Shown here piece by piece: positions 1-8,738 of a DNA stretch of 64,000 nt. The DNA comes from Methylobacterium platani (GTDB taxonomy: Bacteria; Pseudomonadota; Alphaproteobacteria; Rhizobiales; Beijerinckiaceae). The notes under the pieces were generated by a model. It was not told the origin of the DNA. It made no database searches and saw only the letters and a program-made list of their open reading frames with translations. A program made the position numbers and the translations under genes. The stretch lies in contig NZ_LWHQ01000035.1 in the NCBI RefSeq assembly GCF_001653715.1, positions 1 to 64,000 of the forward strand. Reading direction: 5' to 3'. Numbering within the stretch: position 1 is the first letter of the stretch; every line of letters starts with the position of its first letter.

Positions 1-368
1 ATTAAAGGTTCGATGCTCTAGAGGGCGGCGACTATCCCTAGACGTCAAGTGCCAGCATCCCGCAGTAACGCGCGGTTCCCCTCTCCCGTGTGGGAGAGGG
101 GTTAGGGGTGAGGGTGGCGCGCTTCAGCGTAAAGCTCGGACCGTTGTGCTGGCAGTAGGACAGCTGGAGCTAGACCCAGAACCGTATCACCCTCACCCCT
201 ACCCCTCTCCCACACCTTGCAGCGATACCGGGCAAGCCCGGCATCGCCTGGAGAGGGGAACCCGCGTTTCTTATCGATGCAAGTGAGCTCGATGGGATGC
301 CGATGATTTCGTGTGCCCGTCGCGTCGGATGAGCGTAAACTCCGCACCGCTCACGCGGAGGACGCGCC
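1..368. other. Non-coding region upstream of the cupin gene
   Basis: I see no supported gene here. The stretch is dominated by a pair of facing REP-like palindromes (71-116 and 188-266, listed separately). The last 100 bases, up to the start at 369, would hold the cupin promoter, but I see no clear -35/-10 pair. Confidence 0.6.
71..266. repeat. Composite REP-like element, copy A
   Basis: Two REP-like palindromes face each other. The left arm, 71-116, contains CCCCTCTCCC and GGGAGAGGGG around a short loop, followed by GGGGTGAGGGTG. The right arm, 188-266, is its reverse complement. The right arm is interrupted at about 216-250 by an extra 34-35 bases that themselves form a hairpin (GCGAT, CCGGGC / GCCCGG, ATCGC). 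The 71-base spacer resembles the spacer of the second copy at 53702-53860, so the whole unit, not only the palindromes, is repeated. The GGGTGAGGG-type palindrome is a common bacterial REP form; mobilisation by a RAYT-type transposase is inference. Confidence 0.8.
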
Positions 369-827
369 ATGTCATCTGAGGCCCTGTCACCCGAAGCCGT
401 TTCATCGGACGTGACCTGCCGGGTCGTGCGCCCGGGCCCTAACATCGTCGGCAAGCAGGCGCTGACCTACGCCCCGGCCGTCTCGGCCGAGTCGGTGGGA
501 TCGCGGGGCCTGCACATGCAACTCGTCACCCTGCCGCCCGGCGCGCGGGCCAAGGCCCATCGGCACGAGGCGCACGAGACGGCGCTGCACGTCCTCTCGG
601 GGGTCGCCGGCACCTGGTACGGTCCGCGGCTGGAGCACCACCTGTGGAGCCGCGCCGGCGACTTCGTCTACATCCCGGCCGGGGTGCCGCACCTGCCCTA
701 CAATGCCAGCCGGACCGAGACCTGCACGGCGGTGATCGCCCGCACCGACCCGAACGAGCAGGAGAGCGTGGTGCTGCTGCCGGAACTCGACGGCTTGCGG
801 CCGCCGGACGGGGACGTGATGGCGTAG
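369..827 (+). CDS. Cupin-domain protein, 152 aa
   Basis: Small single-domain cupin. The first cupin metal motif is visible as HRHEAHETALHVLSG at about residues 63-77, with two His and a Glu placed as in the consensus. The second is GDFVYIPAGVPH at about 98-109, with its His. This is the pattern of a metal-binding beta-barrel; the substrate cannot be read from the sequence. The start is the ATG after a GGAGGA-like stretch (CGCGGAGGACGCGCC). The gene stands alone, downstream of a REP-like repeat and convergent with the M16 peptidase genes. It could be a sugar-binding, dioxygenase-like or regulatory cupin. Confidence 0.85.
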   Translation: MSSEALSPEAVSSDVTCRVVRPGPNIVGKQALTYAPAVSAESVGSRGLHMQLVTLPPGARAKAHRHEAHETALHVLSGVAGTWYGPRLEHHLWSRAGDFVYIPAGVPHLPYNASRTETCTAVIARTDPNEQESVVLLPELDGLRPPDGDVMA

Positions 828-898
828 AAAATTCTTCGTAGCGCGGGGTCCTGTCCCGGACGGCTGAAGCGAAGCGGCAGGAGATCCGGGAAAGGGAA

Positions 899-932
899 GA
901 ATATTAGAAAGGGCCGATCAAACGACCGGCCC
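899..932 (-). terminator. Intrinsic terminator for the M16 gene pair
   Basis: On the minus strand, GGGCCG and CGGCCC arms (911-916 and 927-932) form a hairpin with a 10-base loop. It is followed by TTTCTAATATTCTT, a U-rich tail. It begins 6 bases after the stop of the second M16 gene. Confidence 0.7.
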
Positions 933-937
933 CTCCC

Positions 938-2236
938 TCACATCGCCGTCGGACGCCCGGCCGCCACCACCAGCAGCTTCCCATCCCCGAGGGTCCGGGC
1001 CGCCGCGCGGCGGATGTCGTCCTGCGTCACTGCCCCGATCAGGCCGTTGCGGCGGGCGATGTAGTCGATGCCCAAACCCTCGAAGGCGATCTGCACCAGC
1101 TGGTGGGCGATCTTGGTCGAGGTGTCGAAGCCGAGCGCGTAGGAGCCGGTGAGGTAGTCCTTGGCCTTCTGCAGCTCGTCGTCGGAGGGGCCGTCGCCGG
1201 TCAGGCGGGCGATCTCGTCGGCGATCACCGTCAGGCACTCGGCGACGCGCTCGTTCTTGGTCGCGGTGTAGCCCCAGGTCATCGAGGCGGCGCGGTGGCT
1301 TACCAGCGAGGTGCCGACCGAATAGGCGAGGCCGCGCTTCTCGCGCACCTCCTGGAACAGCCGCGAGGTGAAGGCGCCGCCGCCCAGGATGTGGTTCAGC
1401 ACGTAGGCCGGGATGAAGTCGGGGTCGCGCCACGGCACGCCGTCGGTGCCGAAGCGCAGGACCGATTGCGGCACGTCGAGATCGACGACGATGCGCCGGC
1501 CGAGGCCGGTGATCCGGGTCGCCGGCACCACGGTCAGGTCGCCGCCCTCCGGCAGGGCGCCGAAGGCGGTGTCGAGGGCGCGCACCAGCGCCTCCTCGCC
1601 GATCGCGCCGACCGCCGCGACCTTGACCCGGCCGCGGGCGATGAGCCGCCGGTGCATCGCCACGAGATCGTCGCGGGTGATCGACGACACGCTCTCGATC
1701 GTGCCCGAGGAGGGCCGGCCGTAGGGGTGGCCCGGATAGGCTTCCGAGAAGAAGCGGCGCGAGGCCATCACGCCGGGATCGTTCTGCTGGTAGCGCAGGC
1801 CCGCGAGCATCTGGGCCCGCACCCGCTCGATCGCCGGCTGGTCGAAGCGCGGCTGGGCCAGCGCCAGGGCGAGGAGCTCGATCGCCTCGTCGGCGTGCTT
1901 GACCAGCATCTTGAGCGAGCCGCCGATCGCGTCGGGCCCGGCATGGAAGCTCAGCTCGATGGCGCGGGCGGCGAGCCGCTCCTGGAAGGCGTCGGAATCG
2001 TGCGGGCCGGCGCCCTCGTCGAGGAGGCGGGCCAGCATCTGGGCGGTGCCGGCCTTGCCCTCCGAATCCTGCGCGGCGCCGCCCTCGAAGGTGAAGGCCA
2101 GCGCGATCAGCGGGACGATCGGCGACTCGACGTGCCAGGCCTCGACGCCGCGGGCCGAGAGGACGGAGCGCGCCTGGGTCGGCGACGAGGAGGAATCCGG
2201 GGCGGCGGTGCGGGAGACGGCGTCGGCCGGGGTCAT
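938..2236 (-). CDS. M16 peptidase-family protein, non-catalytic partner subunit, 432 aa
   Basis: Insulinase/mitochondrial-processing-peptidase-like fold (M16), the second gene of a pair. The HxxEH zinc motif is absent: the equivalent N-terminal region reads FEGGAAQDSEGKAGTAQMLA at about residues 51-70. The C-terminal M16 region is intact, with the family-typical FxSRLFQEVREKRGLAYSV stretch. In paired M16 enzymes one subunit carries the zinc and the other helps bind substrate, so this is probably the inactive partner of the gene ending at 2317. The chosen start is the ATG at 2236, preceded on the minus strand by AAGAGGTC. A much longer open frame running upstream is antisense noise. Transcription probably couples it to the upstream partner across the 80-base gap. 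Confidence 0.93.
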   Translation of the reverse strand: MTPADAVSRTAAPDSSSSPTQARSVLSARGVEAWHVESPIVPLIALAFTFEGGAAQDSEGKAGTAQMLARLLDEGAGPHDSDAFQERLAARAIELSFHAGPDAIGGSLKMLVKHADEAIELLALALAQPRFDQPAIERVRAQMLAGLRYQQNDPGVMASRRFFSEAYPGHPYGRPSSGTIESVSSITRDDLVAMHRRLIARGRVKVAAVGAIGEEALVRALDTAFGALPEGGDLTVVPATRITGLGRRIVVDLDVPQSVLRFGTDGVPWRDPDFIPAYVLNHILGGGAFTSRLFQEVREKRGLAYSVGTSLVSHRAASMTWGYTATKNERVAECLTVIADEIARLTGDGPSDDELQKAKDYLTGSYALGFDTSTKIAHQLVQIAFEGLGIDYIARRNGLIGAVTQDDIRRAAARTLGDGKLLVVAAGRPTAM

Positions 2237-2316
2237 GAGGACCTCTTGTTGTCGTGGAATTCTACGGGTTCGCCCGGCGGCGCTCGGAGCGCGCGCCGGG
2301 CGGCGTCGGCCGAGGG

Positions 2317-3687
2317 TCAGGCGGCCGCGGGGGCCTTGGTCAGGTAGCCGGTGACCGAGCGGGCCGGCACCAGGTAGCGCTCGGCGACCGCCGCGAGGCG
2401 CGAGGCCTGCACCGCTTCGATCTCGGAGGGCCAGCGCCGCACCTCCTCGATGCTCTCGCCGATGGCGAGCGCCGAGCCGAAGATGCGGGCGAGCGACGAC
2501 TGGCTGTCGGAGGAATACACCGTCTCGGCGACGAGGCGGGTCTTCGCCCGCTCGATCGCGGTGGCCGAGAGCGCTTCGGAGGGCGCGCGGGCGAGCGCCC
2601 GGTCGAGGGCCTCCTCCAGCTTCTCGAGGCTCACGCCCTCCGCCGGCACGGCGTAGACCGAGAAGCGGGTGTCGTCGATCGCCGAGCCCATGTACCAGGC
2701 GCCGGCATTCACCGCGACGCCCTGCTCCAGCACCAGGCTGCGGTAGAGGTACGAGGTCGGCCCGCCGCCCAGCACCTCGGCCAGGAGCTCGAGGGCGTGG
2801 CTCTCGCCGTCGCGGGCGGTCATGCAGGAGGGGGTGAGGTAGAGCCGCTGCAGGGTCGGCTGCTCGACCTTCGGGTCGGCGACGCTCAGGCGCCGCGCGG
2901 CGCGGGGCTCCGGCTCCCGCGGCCGCACCCGCTGCGGCCGGGCGCCGCGCGGCGCCACCACGCCGTAGGTGTCGTCGGCCAGCCGCCGGACCTCGTCGGC
3001 GGTGACGTCGCCGGCGACCACCAGGATGGCGTTCTCCGGGGTGTAGAAGCGGCGGTAATAGTCGAGGGCGTGGGTGCGGTTCAGCTCCTCGATCTCGTGC
3101 ATCCAGCCGATGATCGGGATGCCGTAGGGATGGTGCACGAACAGCGAGGCCGCCATCGCCTCGGAGAGCTGGGCCGCCGGGTCGGTCTCGACCCGCATCC
3201 GGCGCTCCTCCAGCACCACGTCGCGCTCCGGGGCCACCACGGCGTCGTCGAGGATCAGGCCGGTCATCCGGTCCGCCTCGAAGCTCATCATGGTCTTCAG
3301 GTTCTCGCGCGCGACGCGCTGGAAGTACGCCGTGTAGTCGAACGACGTGAAGGCGTTCTCCTGGCCGCCCAGGCTCGACACCGCCTTCGAGAAGGCGCCG
3401 ACCGGATGGGTCTCGGTGCCCTTGAACATCAGGTGCTCGAGGAAATGGGCGATGCCCGACTGGCCGAGCGGATCGTCGGCCGAGCCGTTGCGGTACCACA
3501 CCATGTGGGTGACGACGGGCGCGCGGTGGTCGGGCACCACCACGACGTCGAGGCCGTTGTCGAGCACGAAGGACGCCACGTCGGGACCGCCCGCCTCCGC
3601 ACGGCCGAAGGGCGCCGCATCGGTGCGCAGGGTCGCACTGATGGGGCAGACGAGGCCGGGGGCGGGGCGCATCCTGTTTGGGGGCAT
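2317..3687 (-). CDS. M16 zinc metallopeptidase, catalytic subunit, 456 aa
   Basis: Processing-protease-like (PqqF/YmxG-type) M16 peptidase. The inverted zinc motif HFLEH is at residues 81-85, and the downstream zinc ligand Glu lies in VVLEERRMR near residues 160-161, as the family requires. The length is normal for a bacterial half-size M16 enzyme. I see no clear signal peptide: the first 35 residues are hydrophilic. Export may therefore use another route, or the start may be misplaced; Met6 at about 3672 is an alternative. The gene is followed by its non-catalytic partner. Similar pairs sit downstream of lspA in other alphaproteobacteria, consistent with the layout here. Confidence 0.93.
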   Translation of the reverse strand: MPPNRMRPAPGLVCPISATLRTDAAPFGRAEAGGPDVASFVLDNGLDVVVVPDHRAPVVTHMVWYRNGSADDPLGQSGIAHFLEHLMFKGTETHPVGAFSKAVSSLGGQENAFTSFDYTAYFQRVARENLKTMMSFEADRMTGLILDDAVVAPERDVVLEERRMRVETDPAAQLSEAMAASLFVHHPYGIPIIGWMHEIEELNRTHALDYYRRFYTPENAILVVAGDVTADEVRRLADDTYGVVAPRGARPQRVRPREPEPRAARRLSVADPKVEQPTLQRLYLTPSCMTARDGESHALELLAEVLGGGPTSYLYRSLVLEQGVAVNAGAWYMGSAIDDTRFSVYAVPAEGVSLEKLEEALDRALARAPSEALSATAIERAKTRLVAETVYSSDSQSSLARIFGSALAIGESIEEVRRWPSEIEAVQASRLAAVAERYLVPARSVTGYLTKAPAAA

Positions 3688-4095
3688 CCTGATCTACCTT
3701 AGCCGAGTGGCCGGAGAGGCCACCCGTGTTGGATCGTGAACCGGCTCACTTAAGGGAGGCTTGCGGCTCATGCGAGTCACGGGCCAGCGGGCGGTCGAGC
3801 CGGCCGGCGGGCCGGCCACCGGGGTCGCCGGCCGTTAGAGACCCTGTTCTAGAGCATTTTGTGGCAGGGGGGACCCGATGACTGCGGAGAAATGCGTTGC
3901 ACGCAGGTCGGGCCCGGGTTCCCGCAGTTGAAGCGTGGCGTGAAAACGTCGCGGAAGCTTGAGCACCCTTCCCTCAGGTCGACCCTCGGGCGTCGAGCCG
4001 TGTCCGTCCTGCGCCGGAAGCGGGGCTGGACTCGCGAAAAACCCCGGGCGGCGGTGGCGGCCCGGGGCGAAAACTGGATTGGAATCTCGGAAACG
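3688..4095. other. 408-base intergenic region
   Basis: No gene supported. It holds GC-rich dyads around 3790-3835 and, near the right end, a strong intrinsic terminator for the minus-strand gene at 4096-4752 (listed separately). The part next to 3687 should contain the promoter of the M16 pair. Confidence 0.5.
4037..4067 (-). terminator. Strong intrinsic terminator
   Basis: Read on the minus strand, an 8-bp perfect stem (CCCCGGGC / GCCCGGGG, 4042-4049 and 4060-4067) with a 10-base loop is followed by TTTTT. It lies 29 bases past the stop of the DUF3035-like gene and should end the ribF/ileS/lspA-side transcripts. Confidence 0.85.
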
Positions 4096-4752
4096 TTACT
4101 GGCGCGAGCGCAGGTAGGCGCCGGGATCGGCCTCCTCGCGGTCCGACTTCATGCCCATCGGGCCGCGGTCGGTGCGGGCGATCTTGCCGTTCGGGGGCTT
4201 GCGGTAGCCGGTCGGCGGCGCGGTCAGCTCGTCGCGGGTCGGCTCGACGTCGGGGAGGTTCGGATCCTCGTCCTTCTTGCCGGCGAAGAGCTGCATCGGG
4301 TTGAGCCAGAACGACTCCTTGACGTTGTCGCCGGGCTTGTAGGTCGGCGTGGTCTCCAGCCCCGCGCCCTCGCGCCGGCCGGCCCGCATCTCCTGGATCG
4401 GCAGCGTGGCGTTGTTGTCGCTCATCCGGCCGCCATAGCCGCGGGTGATCGGCTTGCGGTCCTCGGCGGCGCGGCGCTCGCGGGAGGCGGTCTCGGGATC
4501 GGTCGGCCATTGCGGGTTGGCCTCGCGCACGGCGCGGCGGTCGACCGGCGGCGGCAGAGCCGCCTTGTCCATGTGCGGCGGCAGCACCAGGGGCGCGCGC
4601 TCGCGATAGGTGATCATCGGCCGCTCGGGCTCGATCAGGCCGATCGACGACAGGGCGTTCTTCATCGCCACGCCTTCCTGGGCCTGCGCCCCGGCCGGGA
4701 GGCCGAGCCCGGCCACCGTCACCGCGGCGAGTATCGTACGCTTGTCGAGCAT
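4096..4752 (-). CDS. Secreted DUF3035/BamF-like protein, 218 aa
   Basis: Residues 1-25 form a signal peptide ending in an AQAQ cleavage-like site. There is no lipobox Cys. The mature part is hydrophilic and rich in Pro, Arg and Glu. It opens with a segment reading ERPMITYRERAPLVLPP, which resembles the start of DUF3035 (BamF-like) proteins, small exported proteins encoded next to lspA and M16 peptidases in alphaproteobacteria. The family assignment is tentative and rests on this segment and position. The start is the ATG at 4752; the open frame extends further upstream, but that part has no signal-peptide logic. It lies 130 bases after lspA on the same strand. Confidence 0.75.
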   Translation of the reverse strand: MLDKRTILAAVTVAGLGLPAGAQAQEGVAMKNALSSIGLIEPERPMITYRERAPLVLPPHMDKAALPPPVDRRAVREANPQWPTDPETASRERRAAEDRKPITRGYGGRMSDNNATLPIQEMRAGRREGAGLETTPTYKPGDNVKESFWLNPMQLFAGKKDEDPNLPDVEPTRDELTAPPTGYRKPPNGKIARTDRGPMGMKSDREEADPGAYLRSRQ

Positions 4753-4882
4753 GCTGGCCCCCTGTCTGTTCCGCCCCGTCGTTACCAGCTTGGGTGGTGG
4801 CGGTTTCGGGCGAAGGTATGGCGTGGGGTCGAGCGCGCGCAACGCCGGGAACGGGCGTGGCGCACGCGACACACAGGGAGTT

Positions 4883-5383
4883 TCAGGCGCGCTCCCCGGT
4901 TGCCTGAGCGCGGCGGCGCTCCAGCACCAGCCCGTCGTAGAGGAGCCCGACCACGCCGAAGACGATGCCGGCATCCGCCACGTTGAACACGTACCAGGAC
5001 CAGGCGCCGGCATGGAGGTGGACGAAGTCGAACACCGCCCCGTAGGCGGCGCGGTCGATGGCGTTGCCGATCGCCCCGCCGACGATGAGGCCGAGCGAGC
5101 CGGCGAGCCACCGGCTGCCGGCCCGCGCCATCCAGATCGACAGCGCGACCGAGGCTGCCAGCGACACCCCGACGAGCCCCCAGCGCCCGAGCGCCGAATC
5201 CTGCTGGAACAGCCCGTAGGAGACGCCGCGGTTCCACACCACGATCAGCTGCGCGAAGGGCGCGAGCACCACCGGCTCGCGAACCGGCAGGTCGGCGAGG
5301 AAGAGCAGGCCGAGCTTCGTCCCCTGGTCGAGGACCAGGGTGACGAGCGCGACCATGAGCCCGAAGGGGAGGGGACGCATCAT
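4883..5383 (-). CDS. lspA: Lipoprotein signal peptidase (signal peptidase II), 166 aa
   Basis: Inner-membrane aspartic peptidase that removes the signal peptide of diacylated prolipoproteins. Four hydrophobic segments are visible. The two catalytic Asp motifs are present: GNAIDR with Asp110 and FNVADAGI with Asp137, with VFDF between them. The length is typical. It follows ileS by 25 bases on the same strand, the classic ileS-lspA arrangement, so the two are very probably co-transcribed. The start is the first of two adjacent Met codons. Confidence 0.97.
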   Translation of the reverse strand: MMRPLPFGLMVALVTLVLDQGTKLGLLFLADLPVREPVVLAPFAQLIVVWNRGVSYGLFQQDSALGRWGLVGVSLAASVALSIWMARAGSRWLAGSLGLIVGGAIGNAIDRAAYGAVFDFVHLHAGAWSWYVFNVADAGIVFGVVGLLYDGLVLERRRAQATGERA

Positions 5384-5408
5384 TGTTCCTCGCCCGTGTC
5401 CCCGGCCC

Positions 5409-8381
5409 TTACTCGGCGGCCTTCGCGTGCAGCGCGTCCCACTCGCGCAGGGCCTGCGCGTCGCGGGGCGTCACGTCCGGGTAGTCCGGATCGCTGCCGA
5501 CGCTGTCGAGCACCTTCCACGAGCGGGCGCATTTGCGCCCCTGCGCCAGGGCCGGCACCACCGCGACGCCCTTGACCTCGTCGAGCCGGAAGGCCTCCGT
5601 CGGGCCCTCGCGGCCTTCGACCGCGACGGCGGACGTGATGCAGACTTCCGCGAAGTCGATCCCGTCGAGGCTCGCCAGCAGCTCCTGGTCGGCGACGAAC
5701 ACCGTCGGGGCCGCCTCCAGGCTCGCGCCGATGCGCTTGCCCGCGCGCTCGATCTCGAGCGCGCCCGTCACCACCCGGCGGACCCGGCGGATCTTGGCCC
5801 AGCGCCTGGCGAGCGCGTCGTCGCGCCAGGAGGCGGGCGTCTCCGGCAGGGTCTCGGTGTGGACGGAAGCCGTCTCGGACGGGTAGCGGGCGAGCCAGGC
5901 TTCCTCCGCCGTGAAGGCGAGGACCGGGGCGAGCCAGACTGTGACGCGCCGGAAGACCTCGTCGACCACGGTGAGCGCGGCGCGGCGGGTCTGCGACGAG
6001 ATCGGATCGCAGTAGAGCGCGTCCTTGCGCACGTCGAAGTAGAACGACGACAGGTCGCCGGTCATGAAGCCGTTGAGCAGCGCCACCACCCGCTTGGTGT
6101 CGAAGGTGCGGAAGGCGTCGCGGATCTCGACATCAAGCTCGGCGAGACGATGCAGGATGAAGCGCTCCAGCTCCGGCATGTCGTCAGGGGCGACGCGGTC
6201 CTCGGGCCGGTAATGGGCGAGCGTGCCCAGCATCCAGCGCAGCGAGTTGCGCAGCTTGCGATAAGTCTCCGAGAAGGTCTTGATGATCTCCGGGCCGATG
6301 CGCAGGTCGTCGGTGTAGTCCGAGGCCGCCACCCACAGGCGCAGGATGTCGGCGCCCGAGCCCTTGATGACGTCCTGGGGCGCGACGACGTTGCCCTTCG
6401 ACTTCGACATCTTCTCCCCCTTGGGGTCGAGGACGAAGCCGTGGGTCAGCACCACGTCGTAGGGCGCGCGGTCGCGGGTGCCGCAGGATTCGAGCAGCGA
6501 GGAGTGGAACCAGCCGCGATGCTGGTCCGAACCCTCGAGATACATCACCGTGTCGGTCCCGCCGTCGCGGCGGCGGCGGATGCCGGCAAGGCCCGGGAAC
6601 TGCTCGGGGTCGTCGAGCGTGAAGGCGTGGGTCGAGCCGGAATCGAACCACACGTCGAGGACGTCGGTCACCTTCTCGTAAGCGGCCGGGTCGTGCTCGG
6701 GGGCGAGGAAGCGGGCGCCGTCGGCGTCGGTGAACCAGGCATCCGCCCCCTCCGCCGCGAAGGCGGCGTGGATGCGGGCGTTGACCGTCTCGTCGCGAAG
6801 AATCTCGCCGGTCTCGCGGTGGACGAACACCGTGATCGGCACGCCCCAGGCGCGCTGGCGCGACACCACCCAGTCGGGCCGGTTGGCGATCATGCCGGTG
6901 ATGCGGTTCTGCCCCTGCGGCGGCACCCACTGGGTGACGGCGATCTCGCGCAAAGCCACGTCGCGCAGGGTCGCGCCGTTCAGGGTCTCGACCGGCTTGT
7001 CGAGCGCGATGAACCATTGCGGCGTGTTGCGGAAGATGACCGGCTTCTTCGAGCGCCAGGAATGCGGGTAGCTGTGCTTGAGCGTGCCGCGGCCGACCAG
7101 CGTGCCGGCGGCCGTGAGCGCGGCGATCACCGCCTTGTTGGCGTTGCCCTTCTGGCCCTTCTCGTCGAGGACGCGGGTGCCGGTGAGGCCGGGCGCGGCC
7201 TCGGTCAGAACGCCGTCGGCATCGACCGTGTAGGGGATCGCCGTCTCGATGCCGCGCTCGCGCAAACCGCGGCCATTGGCCATCCAGACCTCGAAATCCT
7301 CGCGGCCGTGGCTGGGGGCCGTGTGGACGAAGCCGGTGCCCGCGTCGTCGGTGACGTGCTCGCCGTCCAGCATCGGCACGGCGTGCGCATAGCCGTCGTT
7401 CCAGCCCGCCAGCGGATGCGCCAGCGTCACGCCGGCAAGCTCCTCGGCCGAGACGTCGCTCAGTCGCTCGAAGGACTCGACGCGCGCTGCCTTGAAGACG
7501 TCGCCCGCCAGTTTGTCAGCAACAACGTAACGAACACCAGGTTGAGACCAGTTCTCTTGAGGCGCAGCAACGACACGATACAGTCCGTAGGATACTTTCT
7601 TGGAATAGGCGACGGCCCGGTTGGCCGGGATCGTCCAGGGGGTGGTGGTCCAGATGACGACGCGGGCGCCCTGCAGGTCCGGGGCGGTCTTCGCCTCGAC
7701 GACCGGGAAGGCAGCCCAGATGGTGTCGCTGACGTGGTCCTCGTACTCGACCTCGGCCTCGGCGAGCGCGGTCTTCTCGACCACCGACCACATCACCGGC
7801 TTCGAGCCGCGATAGAGCTGGCCGGTGGTGGCGAAGGTCATCAGCTCGCGGGCGATCGCGGCCTCGGCCGGGTAGGCCATCGTCAGGTAGGGGTGGTCCC
7901 AGTCGCCGGTGACGCCGAGGCGCTTGAACTCCTCGCGCTGCACCGACAGCCAGTGCTCGGCGAAGGTCCGGCACTCGCGCCGGAACTCGACCACCGGCAC
8001 CTCGTCCTTGTTGCGGCCGGCAGCGCGGTACTGCTCCTCGATCTTCCACTCGATCGGCAGGCCGTGGCAGTCCCAGCCCGGGACGTAGTTGGCGTCGTGC
8101 CCGAGCGCGCCTTGCGTGCGGACGACGATGTCCTTCAGGATCTTGTTGAGCGCGGTGCCGATATGGATGTGGCCGTTGGCATAGGGAGGGCCGTCGTGCA
8201 GCACGAATTTCGGCCGGCCGGCGGCGGCCTCGCGGATGCGGGCGTAGAGGTTCGTGCGCGCCCATCGTTCCAGGATCTCCGGCTCGCGCTGCGGCAGGCC
8301 GGCCCGCATCGGGAACGCGGTGACCGGCAGGAACAGGGTCTCGGAATAGTCGCGCCCGGCGGCGGGCTTCGTGTCGGTCAT
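5409..8381 (-). CDS. ileS: Isoleucine-tRNA ligase, 990 aa
   Basis: Cytoplasmic class I aminoacyl-tRNA synthetase charging tRNA-Ile. The HIGH-type motif is in PPYANGHIHIGTALNK and the KMSKS motif is in GEKMSKSKGN. The large CP1 editing domain lies between them and an anticodon-binding domain follows. The start chosen is the ATG giving MTDTKPAAGRD; the frame continues 18 codons upstream with no better start. Two oddities are described in the findings. The C-terminal zinc knuckle is reduced to a single Cys (GRKCARSWKV). A patch of about 35 codons at 7506-7610 uses many A/T-ending codons, unlike the rest of the gene. Confidence 0.98.
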   Translation of the reverse strand: MTDTKPAAGRDYSETLFLPVTAFPMRAGLPQREPEILERWARTNLYARIREAAAGRPKFVLHDGPPYANGHIHIGTALNKILKDIVVRTQGALGHDANYVPGWDCHGLPIEWKIEEQYRAAGRNKDEVPVVEFRRECRTFAEHWLSVQREEFKRLGVTGDWDHPYLTMAYPAEAAIARELMTFATTGQLYRGSKPVMWSVVEKTALAEAEVEYEDHVSDTIWAAFPVVEAKTAPDLQGARVVIWTTTPWTIPANRAVAYSKKVSYGLYRVVAAPQENWSQPGVRYVVADKLAGDVFKAARVESFERLSDVSAEELAGVTLAHPLAGWNDGYAHAVPMLDGEHVTDDAGTGFVHTAPSHGREDFEVWMANGRGLRERGIETAIPYTVDADGVLTEAAPGLTGTRVLDEKGQKGNANKAVIAALTAAGTLVGRGTLKHSYPHSWRSKKPVIFRNTPQWFIALDKPVETLNGATLRDVALREIAVTQWVPPQGQNRITGMIANRPDWVVSRQRAWGVPITVFVHRETGEILRDETVNARIHAAFAAEGADAWFTDADGARFLAPEHDPAAYEKVTDVLDVWFDSGSTHAFTLDDPEQFPGLAGIRRRRDGGTDTVMYLEGSDQHRGWFHSSLLESCGTRDRAPYDVVLTHGFVLDPKGEKMSKSKGNVVAPQDVIKGSGADILRLWVAASDYTDDLRIGPEIIKTFSETYRKLRNSLRWMLGTLAHYRPEDRVAPDDMPELERFILHRLAELDVEIRDAFRTFDTKRVVALLNGFMTGDLSSFYFDVRKDALYCDPISSQTRRAALTVVDEVFRRVTVWLAPVLAFTAEEAWLARYPSETASVHTETLPETPASWRDDALARRWAKIRRVRRVVTGALEIERAGKRIGASLEAAPTVFVADQELLASLDGIDFAEVCITSAVAVEGREGPTEAFRLDEVKGVAVVPALAQGRKCARSWKVLDSVGSDPDYPDVTPRDAQALREWDALHAKAAE

Positions 8382-8738
8382 GGTGGTCGAGGCTCGTCTG
8401 GGGCGCGGACGCGCAGCCCCCGGAGGGAATCGCAAGCGGCGGAACGGCAGCAGCCCGGTCTTCCGCGCGGCCGCGCGGACGCGGCCCTCAGGCGGAAGCC
8501 GGGCTCGTAATTCGCCGGAGGGCGACGCGGCGCGGGCGCGATTCGATCATCCGGCGCTTCTAGCAGCGGCGGGCGGGCGGGGGAAGCGGCGTGATGCGGC
8601 GGAGCGGCCGGCGGCCATCGGCGCTTCGTCGACGGCATGATATCCTGGCGTCAGGTCCCGCACTCCGGCATTCGGCGGAATGCTCATGTCTGTGCTCGTC
8701 GCGGACGAGGATCTGCCGATGCGAGACGGGGGTGAGGA
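8382..8738. other. 357-base intergenic region between ileS and the GNAT gene
   Basis: Divergent promoter region. I see no supported gene, T-box or other riboswitch-like structure. The first part is extremely GC-rich; the last 100 bases, before the GNAT start, are less so. Confidence 0.5.

Noticed and set aside
938..3499. A single minus-strand open frame of 853 codons
   Set aside because: Only its last 433 codons (938-2236) are the real second M16 gene. The upstream part is an out-of-frame shadow of the first M16 gene and is Arg/Gly/Pro-rich nonsense.
5340..8510. A 1056-codon plus-strand open frame over ileS
   Set aside because: It is fully antisense to ileS, with the His/Arg/Gly-rich composition typical of the complement of a GC-rich gene.
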